The position numbers were made by a program, and so were the translations under genes. Below the pieces are notes generated by a model. It saw nothing but the letters and a program-made list of their open reading frames with translations. It had not been told where the DNA came from and searched no databases. From assembly GCF_001039355.2 (NCBI RefSeq), contig NW_019775702.1, positions 650,697 through 714,696 on the forward strand: a stretch of 64,000 bases of DNA, in the 5' to 3' direction. Below, one piece after another: positions 1 to 10,926 of this stretch (its first letter is position 1; each line of letters opens with the position of its first letter). This stretch comes from Lingula anatina. Lineage: Eukaryota > Brachiopoda > Lingulata > Lingulida > Lingulidae.

Positions 1-711
1 TAAAATGCATTATCACTCGAACTCCGATTTACAGTTACTAGTGAGCCAAATAGTACATATCAGAAACTAAAATATATAGGCATGCTAACACAGAAACATC
101 ATTTCATTCTATCATGCAGAATATTATACTTACTAGTAAGCATGCATTCATGCTTACTAGTAAGTATAATATTCTGCATGATTACATTTCCATAGATAAA
201 GAAAGGCTTAGTTTCATCATGCTTAAGTCTCTAAATTAATGACAATTTAGTGATCATATAGGTAGTATATATAAATTTCAGAGGTTTTCATTTTTATATT
301 TTATTCATGAAGAGGAGCATCTTAAATGGAGTTTTGAATGAATGACATGGATTATCAGAAGTGTACTAGCATGCTTAATTACTATTGTTCTCAATCTGCC
401 ATATATGAGTCATCTGACAGAAATACACTTCCTTGACTAGTTAGAAATTCTTTATGTTTGCTTTATTTATAATATAATAGTGATGGGTATATTTTATAAA
501 TAAAATCTAAGTTTTCTTTTAATACTCTAATTTTATATTTTTCAAAGCTATAAAAAGTACTCTGTAAGTTAAGAGTCTTCAATAATTGTTTAGCCTTCCC
601 AAACTTCCTGTAATAAAAATGTTAGTTGTGTCATGAAGGGAGATAAATCACAACAATAAAGCACATATACCTGTTCATAAATTCTTTTATTGTATTTTCA
701 TCTTCTCGCAG
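1..711. other. SHTN1 intron sequence (5' part of gene lies outside window)
   Basis: No coding sequence is recognisable before the first visible shootin-1 exon, which has an acceptor AG at 710-711. The stretch is AT-rich intron. Its one notable structure is a perfect palindrome at 112-181. From 524 onward the sequence is part of a block repeated at 2461. Confidence 0.6.
112..181. repeat. Perfect inverted repeat (33-bp arms, 4-bp loop)
   Basis: The left arm 112-144 is exactly complementary to 149-181 with a CATT spacer. The arms contain ACTAGT and GCATGC sub-palindromes. It has no open frame and looks like a small foldback element or cruciform-forming palindrome in a SHTN1 intron. No clear target-site duplication was found. 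Confidence 0.8.
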
Positions 712-2380
712 CTATTGCAGATTATGATGACCTGCATTGCAAATACAAGGACAATATAACACAGGTAGGTCTATAGACCAGTGTTTTCCTTTTGAGTTTT
801 GATGAATGATAAATTACTAGACTGACTCTTAACTAAGGTTAAGGAAATGTAAAAGATTTAACATTTTTCAGCAGATGTATCATCAAATTGATTCAAAATA
901 TAATTAAATAAAACTCAAACAATCTAGCTATTTGACTGAAATAAATTTCATCTTAAAATGAGCCAGCATTGATAAGGCTTTGTTTTCTTATATACATGTA
1001 TGTACCACCACAGTGCTAAATAATGACATTTATTTTATTAGCAATATACTAATATAAGTAATACCTCCTGTACTTACTGTGATGTAAAAATGTAATTAAA
1101 TTTTGCGAATGGCATCAGTGAAACTGATATTAGTAAATTCAGGGATTGAAGATGCATGGAAAAGGAGAGTGCTTCAACTGTTGATTGTATGTACTGGTAG
1201 TAGATGTTAGGTTGTCTTTGTGTAAATGAGAAATTCCTTATTCCAGCTAAAAGAAGTAAAAAAGACATTAGCAGAGAGAGAAGATCAGCTGAAAAAGTTA
1301 CAAGAATGTAAGTACATATAATTGAAATACCCAGTTCCTTCATCTTTGTCATGAAAATCTAAATAATAGTTTAATCAGAGGGACCTTTAATAAAAATGTC
1401 CATCATCGGCCAAATTTCGAAAGTTATACTTGAGTTTGTCCTATTCTTTTAATTGTTATGCAATATTATTTAAGTCTGTTTAGATCAAGGAGACATAGGC
1501 TTCGTTCACATGGAAAGTCTATTTTCTAAAAATCTATTTTCTATTCATGGTATATCTTGTGATCATGGTCTGTGCCCTGCCCGCGAGCCAGTTACTATAA
1601 GTTACTATAAGTAACTGGCTCGCGCTGCCAGTAATTACGCCGCGGGATATTCAGGGTACAGACCATGATCATAAGATACCACGAATAGAAAATAGATTTT
1701 TAGAAAATAGACTTTCCATGTGAACAAAACCATAAAGAGCCTTGGTAAGTTTTCAGTATTTTTGTGAAATTGATAGAATAAGTAAATATAAGAGAACCTG
1801 AATGCCTGTTTTATACTTGTCAAAGAAAAATGTAAATTTTTTATGCTGTTTTCCAGATCTTGAGCCTGTCTACAATGAATATGATGAGATAAGAACAAAG
1901 TATCAGATTGAGCATGAATGCAGGGCCGAGGCAGAAAGATATGCCTCAAAGGTATGAAGTATGCTTTAATGGAATGATTATAGTATCATTTAAATTGTAA
2001 AAATATATTCATTTATCATTATCTTTTTTTCCCAAAGGAATAATCAACAAAAATGATTTAAATGCATCTTTGACTATTATATGCTCTCAGATGGTGTTTA
2101 CCTGCTTGTTGAGGTAACTAAGAAAATATGTAGTGTGCTGTATCTGGGCAGGTAAGGTTGAATGATGTTGTATTGTTTGTGTTTGATGTGTAGTGTAGAA
2201 ATGCCCCTATTCCCCTTCTGTTTATTTCTATTGAGATTGTGTTCAGTAAATTTTTAGGATGATGCACATCTGTCTGTTCAGTAAGTGTTTTGTTGTCATG
2301 GCAACTGTTTTTAAATGAGTGGTTTAGACTGGCCAGTATTGCATGAAGAATTACTAATAGTTATTTTTTCAAAATTTAAA
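524..2380. repeat. Duplicated block 1, copy A (SHTN1 exons)
   Basis: This block is nearly identical to 2461-4084 and carries the same three shootin exons. It differs by scattered substitutions, small indels and a 234-bp foldback insertion present only in this copy. The adjacent direct order with a single n at 2405 fits two alleles placed in series by assembly. A real tandem duplication is the alternative. Confidence 0.85.
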
Positions 2381-5300
2381 GGATTTGCTTCATACCGTCA
2401 GAATNCTGAGGCCTTTGTCCAACAGTGGAACACTATAGGCTCTAAATGATGATGATGATGACTCTAATTTTATATTTTTCAAAGCTATAAAAAGTACTCT
2501 GTAAGTTAAGAGTCTTCAATAATTGTTTAGCCTTCCCAAACTTCCTGTAATAAAAATGTTAGTTGTGTCATGAAGGGAGATAAATCACAACAATAAAGCA
2601 CATATACCTGTTCATAAATTCTTTTATTGTATTTTCATCTTCTCGCAGCTATTGCAGATTATGATGACCTGCATTGCAAATACAAGGACAATATAACACA
2701 GGTAGGTCTATAGACCAGTGTTTTCCTTTTGAGTTTTGATGAATGATAAATTACTAGATTGACTCTTAACTAAGGTTAAGGAAATGTAAAAGATTTAACA
2801 TTTTTCAGCAGATGTATCATCAAATTGATTCAAAATATAATTAAATGAAACTCAAACAATCTAGCTATTTGACTGAAATAAATTTCATCTTAAAATGAGC
2901 CAGCATTGATAAGGCTTTGTTTTCTTATATACATGTATGTACCACCACAGTGCTAAATAATGACATTTATTTTATTAGCAATATACTAATATAAGTAATA
3001 CCTCCTGTACTTACTGTGATGTAAAAATGTAATTAAATTTTGCGAATGGCATCAGTGAAACTGATATTAGTAAATTCAGGGATTGAAGATGCATGGAAAA
3101 GGAGAGTGCTTCAACTGTTGATTGTATGTACTAGTAGTAGATGTTAGATTGTCTTTGTGGAAATGAGAAATTCCTTATTCCAGCTAAAAGAAGTAAAAAA
3201 GACATTAGCAGAGAGAGAAGATCAGCTGAAAAAGTTACAAGAATGTAAGTACATGTAAATACCCAGTTCCTTCATCTTTGTCATGAAAATCTAAATAATA
3301 GTTTAATCAGAGGGACCTTTAATAAAAATGTCCATCATCGGCCAAATTTTGAACGTTATACTTGAGTTTGTCCTATTCTTTTAATTGTTATGCAATATTA
3401 TTTAAGTCTGTTTAGATCAAGGAGACACAAAGAGCCTTGGTAAGTTTTCAGTATTTTCGTGAAATTTATAGAATAAGTCAATATAAGAGAACCTGAATGC
3501 CTGTTTTATACATGTACTTGTCGAAAAAAAAAAAGAAACTTTTTTATGCTGTTTTCCAGATCTTGAGCCTGTCTACAATGAATATGATGAGATAAGAACA
3601 AAGTATCAGATTGAGCATGAATGCAGGGCCGAGGCAGAAAGATATGCCTCAAAGGTATAAAGTATGCTTTAATTGAATGATTATAGTATCATTTTAATTG
3701 TAAAAATATATATTTTTTATCATTATCTTTTTTTCCCAAAGGAATAATCAACAAAAATGATTTAAATGCATCTTTGACTATTATATGCTCTCAGATGGTG
3801 TTTACCTGCTTGTTGAGGTAACTAAGAAAAAATCTAGTGTGCTGTATCTGGGCAGGTAAGGTTGAATGATGTTGTATTGTTTGTGTATGATGTGTAGTGG
3901 AGAAATGCCCCTATTCCCCTTCTGTTTATTTCTAATGAGATTGTGTTCAGTAAATTTTTAGGATGATGCACATCTGTCTGTTCAGTAAGTGTTTTGTTGT
4001 CATGGCAACTGTTTTTAAATGAGTGGTTTAGACTGGCCAGTATTGCATGAAGAATTACTAATAGTTATTTTTTCAAAATTTAAAGCCTTTAGGAAATGTA
4101 GTATTATTATGTTTAATGTGAGAACTGTGAAGCTGCTCACACATTTGCGACAAAATACCTGTATGCTAGTGAACATTTGTTGTGGTGTGGACTGCTTGGC
4201 AGCATGCACTGTAATGTGGTATAGTGGTATATCTCTGCACACTGGTTCAGTGTGATGTGTTTTCATATTCAGTTTTGTTATTGACTGAATAAACCCTTTG
4301 CATGTGGTTGATTTTTAATTGCTTGGATATGAAGCATTATAAAAAAACATTGAAAAGTGTGATGTTTTTATAACCACAGCTTTAAATTTTATCTCACACT
4401 ATCATTGTGATAAATCTTAAAACTGAAGTCGTTGGGTTTTAATATACTTATGAAAATAATAGCAATATTGTAGGTATCCTATCCAATATTTTTCCACCAA
4501 ATTGAATTTTTCCTACTCACAAATCACAGTCCAACCTGTCCCTGCACTTGGATTCAATGTTTATACCATCCATTTTAAGGATAAAGTAACCCTTTATTAT
4601 CATCCAGTTACCAAAATGAGTTTTTTTTCCTGCATCTAATTATTCAATTATGCATCTACTGGGTATCTTTGTGCTGATTTGAAACAATAGAAAAACCCTC
4701 AAAAATATAAAATATCGATGTTTATATTTCTTGTTGCAGTGTATAAGCATAGGCAACTCAAAACTTTAATCGTCATTTTCACACATTTCTATTCTAAGGT
4801 GAGATAATGAATGATTATTTGGGACTTTGAGCTTCTTCTTTTAAAGGATGTACTTTGATTGAGTGTGTAGTCATGTTATTTTCTGAAACTTTTCTGAACT
4901 TGGAAAGACATGTAAGATTGAAATGTTATTCTGTAGATCAACAAGGAAAATACCAAGTTGAAGAGAGAAAGTCAGGCTTTGTTTGCTAAACTTGGAGAGA
5001 TGCGTATTGATGTACTGGACATTCCCATAGATATTGCTGAGGAACCAACCAAGGAGAATGAACTTCAGTTTGAGGAATACAATAAAAAAATTCAAGGTAA
5101 TGCCATTAGGATAATCAACCATGCTTTAAAGAAGGGATTGCACCCCCTGGTTTATTTCTGTATTTCATGAATTTCAGAACTGTTGTTGTTGTTGTTTTTT
5201 TTTTTTTTTGTTTTTTTTTTTTTTTATAAATGAAACTGTTNNNNNNNNNNNNNNNNNNNNNNNNNNNNNNNNNNNNNNNNNNNNNNNNNNNNNNNNNNNN

Positions 5301-8300
5301 NNNNNNNNNNNNNNNNNNNNNNNNNNNNNNNNNNNNNNNNNNNNNNNNNNNNNNNNNNNNNNNNNNNNNNNNNNNNNNNNNNNNNNNNNNNNNNNNNNNN
5401 NNNNNNNNNNNNNNNNNNNNNNNNNNNNNNNNNNNNNNNNNNNNNNNNNNNNNNNNNNNNNNNNNNNNNNNNNNNNNNNNNNNNNNNNNNNNNNNNNNNN
5501 NNNNNNNNNNNNNNNNNNNNNNNNNNNNNNNNNNNNNNNNNNNNNNNNNNNNNNNNNNNNNNNNNNNNNNNNNNNNNNNNNNNNNNNNNNNNNNNNNNNN
5601 NNNNNNNNNNNNNNNNNNNNNNNNNNNNNNNNNNNNNNNNNNNNNNNNNNCCCCCCCCCCCCCCAGTAGATACATTCAATAACATAAAGTTTACAAGTTT
5701 AATGTTACAGTAGTATAAGCATGTTCTGTGTTAACGTTGCAGTGTCCAAAGTGGCATTACAAGAATATGAGGAACTGAAGGCAAAGTATGACAAAGAAAT
5801 GGCACTAAAACAGGCAGCTGAATCTTTTGCATCTAAGGTATTTTTAATGATAATACTCAGTATACCTAACTGTGTCTAACTTTTCTAAATATTGATAAAC
5901 AGAAATAAATCAATAGAAATAAATAAGTAAACAATTAATAATACTAAAATGATAAAAATGAAAATATATTGTTAAAGCAAAAAATTGGGATTTTGTCACT
6001 ATATTTTTTAGTAATGCAGAAAAGTCTTTTTCATGTTGTTGAACATACATGTACTAGGTTTGACTGGAGGTTTTAGTTATTTATGGACAGCCTGAGTATA
6101 CTTGACCTGTTTTATTCAATTAACCATTGTAGTTGCATGCACAATCTGCTGTTATAAAAAGACAAAGTGCTGCAATCATCAGCTCCTCTGCAGCCAATGA
6201 ACAGTTGGCTAAAGCCATGAATGAAATAGAAAATCTCACAAGACAGTTAGAAAGCAATGAAGAAAAAAGCAAAAAAGAGGTAAAATATCTTTATTATATT
6301 CAGTGGTAATAATGTTGAATAATGATAACCTTTTTTATACATTAATCAATTTTTTCTTAAGTGACTGATGAATTTCAAGAGTACCCAGTAATACAGCATT
6401 TTTAAAGAAATTATGTAACACAGTCCTAAAGAAAGTATTTTCTTATTAAAATTACAGATTGATGATCTCAAAGTTGCATTGGAAAAAGCTGGAAATGTAG
6501 AACACATAGAGAAGCTGGAGGAAAATGTGTCTTCTTTGTCAGAACAAATTGAAGCAATGACTGAAAAATTAGCAGTTTCAGATAACAAAATAATGGAACT
6601 TGAAAGGCAGAGTAAGTTTTCTTTTTGTTTTGCTGTTTAATTTAAATCAACCATACAATAAAATATATGAATTTCAGTGAAAAATTTGAGAAAGCTGGTT
6701 AATGTAAGTTTCGTGTTTTGTAAAATCAAGGACGTATATTCAATATATGTCCTTGGTAAAATGTACATGGTAATCTATGCAGTTTACATCTTTATCAAAA
6801 ATTCATACATAATGTAGCAATATGTAGAACAATGAGCGACATTGTTTTTATTTAAAATGCTCTGATGGATAATATATATACTGTATTATGATATAACTCA
6901 TAATCCCTCGCCATTTCAGAGGCTGCTATAGAAAGTGAGTTGAGGGCTGCTGAGAAGAAACTTTCTCCTTCCATTCCTCCACCACCACCTCCTCCTCCTC
7001 CTCCTCCACCAGCCTCACATGTCATAGATGTGTTCCGGTAAGTTGATTCCACTGCATCCATAGTCATCTGTATAAGACGTACTTAATTATGTAACTGGAT
7101 ATTGTAGTATGTCATGATCATAATTTCAGTATGTTAAGTTTAAAAAAATATAATTTGTTGTTTTTGTTCATGTTGTTCCCTAATTTTAATTCAATATTTT
7201 TAAATTGTGTAAAAAATGTAAATTTTGTTAATATATGTAGCATATTCTATTAAGTGTAGCATGGTGAATTCATTCCTATGAGCATTGCCAAGTCATTTCT
7301 GTTGTTAAAGGGATAACAGCTATTCATTTTGGCCAAAGTATGGATTTTTCTGGGATAAACAACAATTTTCCCATAATAACCAATGATAAATTAATCTGTT
7401 CCAAGATTTGAAGTTAGTCCTCTTTTTTTTTTTTTTTGTAATAATAGATTATTACAGAGGGTAGCCATTTATGGAGGACATGCAGTCCTATGGCAAGCAC
7501 AGATTCCAGAATTATTGTGATAAATGCTGTTTTGGTGGTAAATTAGAGTGTGAACTGTTTACAATGTATTTATTGTGAAATATGGATCTCATACAAAAAG
7601 TTGTTATCCCTTTAATGAATCTGAAAGAAGACAAAAGCACTGGGTTATATATATGCATGAATAAACTTAATATAATAATTTTTTCAGCAATATTACCAAA
7701 ATGATAAGAAAAAACAAAGAAGCAAAAGGATTGGTGCCTGCAGGTGCTGATAAAGAAAAAGCCGGTAAAGGATTCATGGATTTATTTTCAAGCCACACAT
7801 TGTCAATTGTATATGATGTTGTACAGAGTACATACAAAAATGTATGTTTGCATTGGGTATTTAGCAAAATAATTCACACAGCTGCTTAATATCTATATGG
7901 TTTGCAAAGTTAGCTTACCTGTATAGCGATAGATGAAAAGTAATTTAACATTGCTGTTTTAGGAAACGAGGTGTATGCTGCAGCTATAGATGAAATGATG
8001 GAGAGAATAAAAAGAGGGAACCTACAACTGAAACCTATAGCAGCACCCAGAGTAAGCTCAGAACTAAACACCTTTTATGGATACACTCATCTACTTTTTA
8101 TTTTAAATGAGGTCCTTAGACCAAAGAAAATAGTTTGAATTTTTTTACAATGTGTGTAAGATAACCTCTTCATGTGCATTCATTTTTCTTTATGGTCCTT
8201 TATTGTGTATGTACACTAGCTCTATTGGTGAGAAAATCCTTAGAAAGTTTTTTGTCATTGTCAATTACAGCCAAATTAAAACACAAAAAATGTCTGACAT

Positions 8301-8808
8301 TTTCAGAGTTCTACGAAGAGGGCCAGTAAACCAACTGCCATGGATGAAATGCATGGCTTGCTGGTGAGTATTTAGAGAAAAATGTAGTAGGTAGCATGTT
8401 GGCAGTTTTTAAAGATATACTGAGTTGAAGTGCCACAGATAACAATGTACTAGTAGTTTAGTACCTTTGGTTTTAAATGCAATGGCAATTACTCTCTGTG
8501 GTGAAGGGGTAAAATATCAACACAGTAAAATATCCTCTCACCATACAATTGTCACACCCACTTAGGAACATTATCGTGTTTTGAATGGTTCTTATGGTTA
8601 TTAGTACATATCTCAGTTTTTTTTTTTTTTTTTATAGGTCAAACTGAAAAGGACAAATTCTGAAAGTGAAAGTAGGGCAAGAGCAGAGGAAGAGAAGGGA
8701 ACAGAATTGTCCCAGATTTTACTTAGAAGGAGAAACAAGACAGAAGGATCTCTTCCAGAAATCATGGAAGAAGTGAAAGAATCTGAGACAGAAGGTGGGA
8801 GTCGTTGA
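712..8808 (+). CDS. SHTN1: Shootin-1, 3' part of gene (12 visible coding exons)
   Basis: Shootin-1 is a coiled-coil cytoplasmic protein that in vertebrates links F-actin retrograde flow to adhesion molecules during axon outgrowth. Coding exons placed by eye: 712-764, 1247-1307, 1857-1951, 4937-5096, 5743-5837, 6133-6279, 6458-6611, 6920-7037, 7688-7764, 7963-8051, 8307-8363 and 8638-8808 (TGA). Phases join throughout, giving about 424 residues. Family marks in order: coil motifs such as EYDEIRTKY; NKENTKLKRESQALFAKLG; a second coil with YEELKAKY; KRQSAAIISSS; a run of 12 prolines; MIRKNKEAKG; AIDEMMERIKRG; MDEMHGLL; and ILLRRRNKTEG near the end. The start and first exons are outside the window. 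Exons 1-3 and the last four exons each occur a second time nearby. The N gap at 5241-5650 may hide an exon. Confidence in identity is high; the exact isoform is uncertain. Confidence 0.9.
1498..1731. mobile_element. Foldback MITE-like element, present in one copy only
   Basis: Long terminal arms pair 1504-1576 with about 1652-1726 (shared core GTTCACATGGAAAGTC and its complement). An inner hairpin has perfect 15-bp arms, 1582-1596 and 1610-1624. The insertion is flanked by ATA at 1495-1497 and 1732-1734. The second copy of the block has an unoccupied site at 3427-3429 (ACA). A 3-bp duplication would suit a PIF/Harbinger-type non-autonomous element and a 2-bp TA reading a Tc1/mariner type; the superfamily is undecided. 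No open frame of its own. Confidence 0.8.
2406..2460. mobile_element. Probable 3' tail of a non-LTR retroelement
   Basis: The sequence after the single n reads CTGAGGCCTTTGTCCAACAG, followed by TGGAACACTATAGGCTC and a (GAT)n tail. This resembles the common 3' end of some invertebrate LINE/SINE families, which end in a short simple repeat. Only the tail is present. It lies between the two copies of block 1 and is absent from the matching end of copy B. Family assignment is from memory of such ends. Confidence 0.5.
2461..4084. repeat. Duplicated block 1, copy B
   Basis: This direct copy of 524-2380 lacks the foldback insertion. It runs on without a break into the unique SHTN1 intron at 4085, so it is the copy physically joined to downstream exons. 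Confidence 0.85.
2649..3654 (+). CDS. SHTN1: Second copy of three shootin-1 exons
   Basis: Exons 2649-2701, 3184-3244 and 3560-3654 encode the same peptide as 712-764, 1247-1307 and 1857-1951, with splice sites and phases intact. If both sets were spliced in, the coil segment would be repeated. Given the near-identity of the introns, an assembly artefact is more likely than a real internal exon duplication. This set is contiguous with the exon at 4937. Confidence 0.8.
4085..4936 (+). other. SHTN1 intron
   Basis: Single-copy AT-rich sequence between the exon ending at 3654 and the exon at 4937. I see no coding segment, RNA gene or repeat in it; short open frames here have no family resemblance. 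Confidence 0.6.
5193..5664. other. Assembly gap with poly-T and poly-C edges
   Basis: T-rich homopolymer runs at about 5197-5225 lead into 410 n at 5241-5650, followed immediately by 14 C at 5651-5664. The gap lies in a SHTN1 intron between exons 4937-5096 and 5743-5837. Homopolymers at both edges suggest sequencing failure. The C run may itself be an artefact. Confidence 0.95.
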
Positions 8809-9288
8809 TAAAAAAGAGTGTGTAGGTGTGTTGCTTTTTCTTTCTTGGCATGGGATTAGGGTTACAGTAGACATAGTGTAGCTCTTTTTTAACATATTCA
8901 ATGTGTTTCAAATGTTTATGAAACTCTCTTGTACCAATCAGCACAAGTATTTGGTGTCCATTCTGCTTGATCTCAGCACTGCAGTCACTCTTGTCTGAAG
9001 ATATTTTTTGACCTGTAACAAAACTGTCTTTGTGACATGTTGAATTCCTTTTTTCTAAATGTAGTGAAACGTCCTGAGAATGTTTTACTAAATAGATTAG
9101 ATTATGCTATAAGTAAAAGGTAAAACATACATGTATGTTGAGCTTTGAATTTTTTTTTCTTTTTTATTGAATTAATTTTAAAATAATCTAATGAATAAAA
9201 TATCTTCTATTTCCTGTTTGTGTTCATTCGTTTTATTTGCTTCTGTGCTTGTAGAAATAGATTTCACAAGAAATATAACTCATTTTTA
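7270..9288. repeat. Duplicated block 2, copy A (3' end of SHTN1)
   Basis: This matches 9398-11418 almost base for base, including four coding exons and the 3' flank. It ends where an unrelated palindromic, GC-rich stretch begins at 9288, followed by an n at 9397. Likely an allelic copy. Confidence 0.85.
7305..7615. mobile_element. TTAA-flanked MITE, copy 1
   Basis: Starts TTAA AGGGATAACA and ends TGTTATCCCT TTAA, so the ends are inverted repeats flanked by the tetranucleotide TTAA (7305-7308 and 7612-7615). TTAA target sites are characteristic of piggyBac-type transposition. It has no open frame, so it would be non-autonomous. Related copies lie at 9434-9750 and 45085-45430. It sits in a SHTN1 intron. 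Confidence 0.75.
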
Positions 9289-9397
9289 TGTACAGACACA
9301 GATGTGTCTGTACATATTGCCATCACCTGCGTCTGTCGTCGCCGTCGCCGTCGCCGATGCCGATGCCGGCGCCGTGCATTTTCCTTGTAAACACGAN
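9288..9397. repeat. Palindrome plus GTC/GCC-rich low-complexity stretch at a copy junction
   Basis: Arms 9288-9300 and 9303-9315 form a perfect 13-bp inverted repeat (ATGTACAGACACA). A GC-rich trinucleotide run at about 9329-9374 (GTCGCC and GATGCC units) follows, then the single n at 9397. The composition is unlike the AT-rich surroundings. It looks like the start of a dispersed repeat truncated at the assembly join. Confidence 0.6.
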
Positions 9398-9433
9398 TCC
9401 ATTCCTATGAGCATTGCCAAGTCATTTCTGTTG

Positions 9434-9750
9434 TTAAAGGGATAACAGCTATTCATTTTGGCCAAAGTATGGATTTTTCTGGGATAAACAACAATTTTCC
9501 CACAATAACCAATGATAAATGAATCTGTTCCAAGATTTGAAGTTAGTCCTCTTTTTTTTTTTTTTTTTTTTTTGTAATAATAGATTATTACAGAGGGTAG
9601 CCATCTATGGAGGACATGCGGTCCTATGGCAAGCACAGATTCCAGAATTATTGTGATAAATGCTGTTTTGGTGGTAAATTAGAGTGTGAACTGTTTACAA
9701 TGTATTTATTGTGAAATATGGATCTCATACAAAAAGTTGTAATCCCCTGA
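9434..9750. mobile_element. TTAA-flanked MITE, copy in duplicated block
   Basis: Counterpart of 7305-7615. The left end TTAA AGGGATAAC is intact at 9434. The right end is eroded (GTAATCCCC, with the terminal TTAA lost), so the two allelic copies differ at that end. Confidence 0.7.
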
Positions 9751-9815
9751 AAGAAGACAAAAGCACTGGGTTATATATATGCATGAATAAACTTAATATA
9801 ATATAATTTTTTCAG

Positions 9816-10926
9816 CAATATTACCAAAATGATAAGAAAAAACAAAGAAGCAAAAGGATTGGTGCCTGCAGGTGCTGATAAAGAAAAAGCCGGTAAAGGA
9901 TTCATGGATTTATTTTCAAGCCACACATTGTCAATTGTATATGATGTTGTACAGAGTACATACGAAAATGTATGTTTGCATTGGGTATTTAGCAAAATTA
10001 TTCACACAGCTGCTTAATGTCTATATGGTTTGCAAAGTTAGCTTACCTGTGTAGCGATAGATGAAAAGTACGTAATTTAACATTGCTGTTTTAGGAAACG
10101 AGGTGTATGCTGCAGCTATAGATGAAATGATGGAGAGAATAAAAAGAGGGAACCTACAACTGAAACCTATTGCAGCACCCAGAGTAAGCTCAGAACTAAA
10201 CACTTTTTATGGAAACACTCATCTACTTTTTCTTTTAAATGAAGTCCTTAGACCAAAGAAAATGGTTTGAATTTTTTACAATGTGTGTAAGATAACCTAT
10301 TCATGTTTATTTTTGTTTCTTTATGGTCTTTTATTGTTTATGTATACTTATTCTATTGGTGAGAAAATCCTTTGAAAGTTTTTTTTTATGATAGTCAATT
10401 ACAGCCAAATAAAGCACGAAAAATGTCTGACATTTTCAGAGTTCTACAAAGAGGGCCAGTAAACCAACTGCCATGGATGAAATGCATGGCTTGCTGGTGA
10501 GTACTTAGAGAAAAAATGTAGTAGGTAGCATGTTGGCAGTTTTTTAAGATATACAGAGTTGAAGTGCCACAGATAACAATGTACTAGTAGTTTAGTACCT
10601 TTGGTTTTAAATGCAATGGTAACTCTCTGTGGTGAAGGGGGTAAAATATCAACACATTGAAATATCCTCTCACCATACAATTGTCACACCCACTTAGGAA
10701 CATTATCGTGTTCTTATGGTTATTAGTACTTTTCTCAGAAATTTTTATTTTATAGGTCAAACTGAAAAGGACAAATTCTGAAAGTGATAGTAGGGCAAGA
10801 GCAGAGGAAGAGAAGGGAACAGAATTGTCCCAGATTTTACAGAGAAGGAGAAACAAGACAGAAGGATCTCTTCCAGAAATCATGGAAGACGTGAAAGAAT
10901 CTGAGACAGAAGGTGGGAGTCGTTGA
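9816..10926 (+). CDS. SHTN1: Second copy of the last four shootin-1 exons
   Basis: Exons 9816-9892, 10095-10183, 10440-10496 and 10756-10926 (TGA) repeat the exons at 7688-8808, with the same phases and stop. Differences are few, for example Glu-Asp in MEEVKES versus MEDVKES, and LLRRRNK versus LQRRRNK. This copy is joined to the downstream flank, so either set could serve as the true 3' end. Probable allele of the same exons. Confidence 0.8.

Noticed and set aside
5115-5685. Long open frames crossing the n gap
   Set aside because: They consist of unknown bases plus poly-T and poly-C edges, so no protein can be read.
6852-7067. Minus-strand frame with a poly-glycine run
   Set aside because: It is the antisense of the shootin poly-proline exon (6920-7037).
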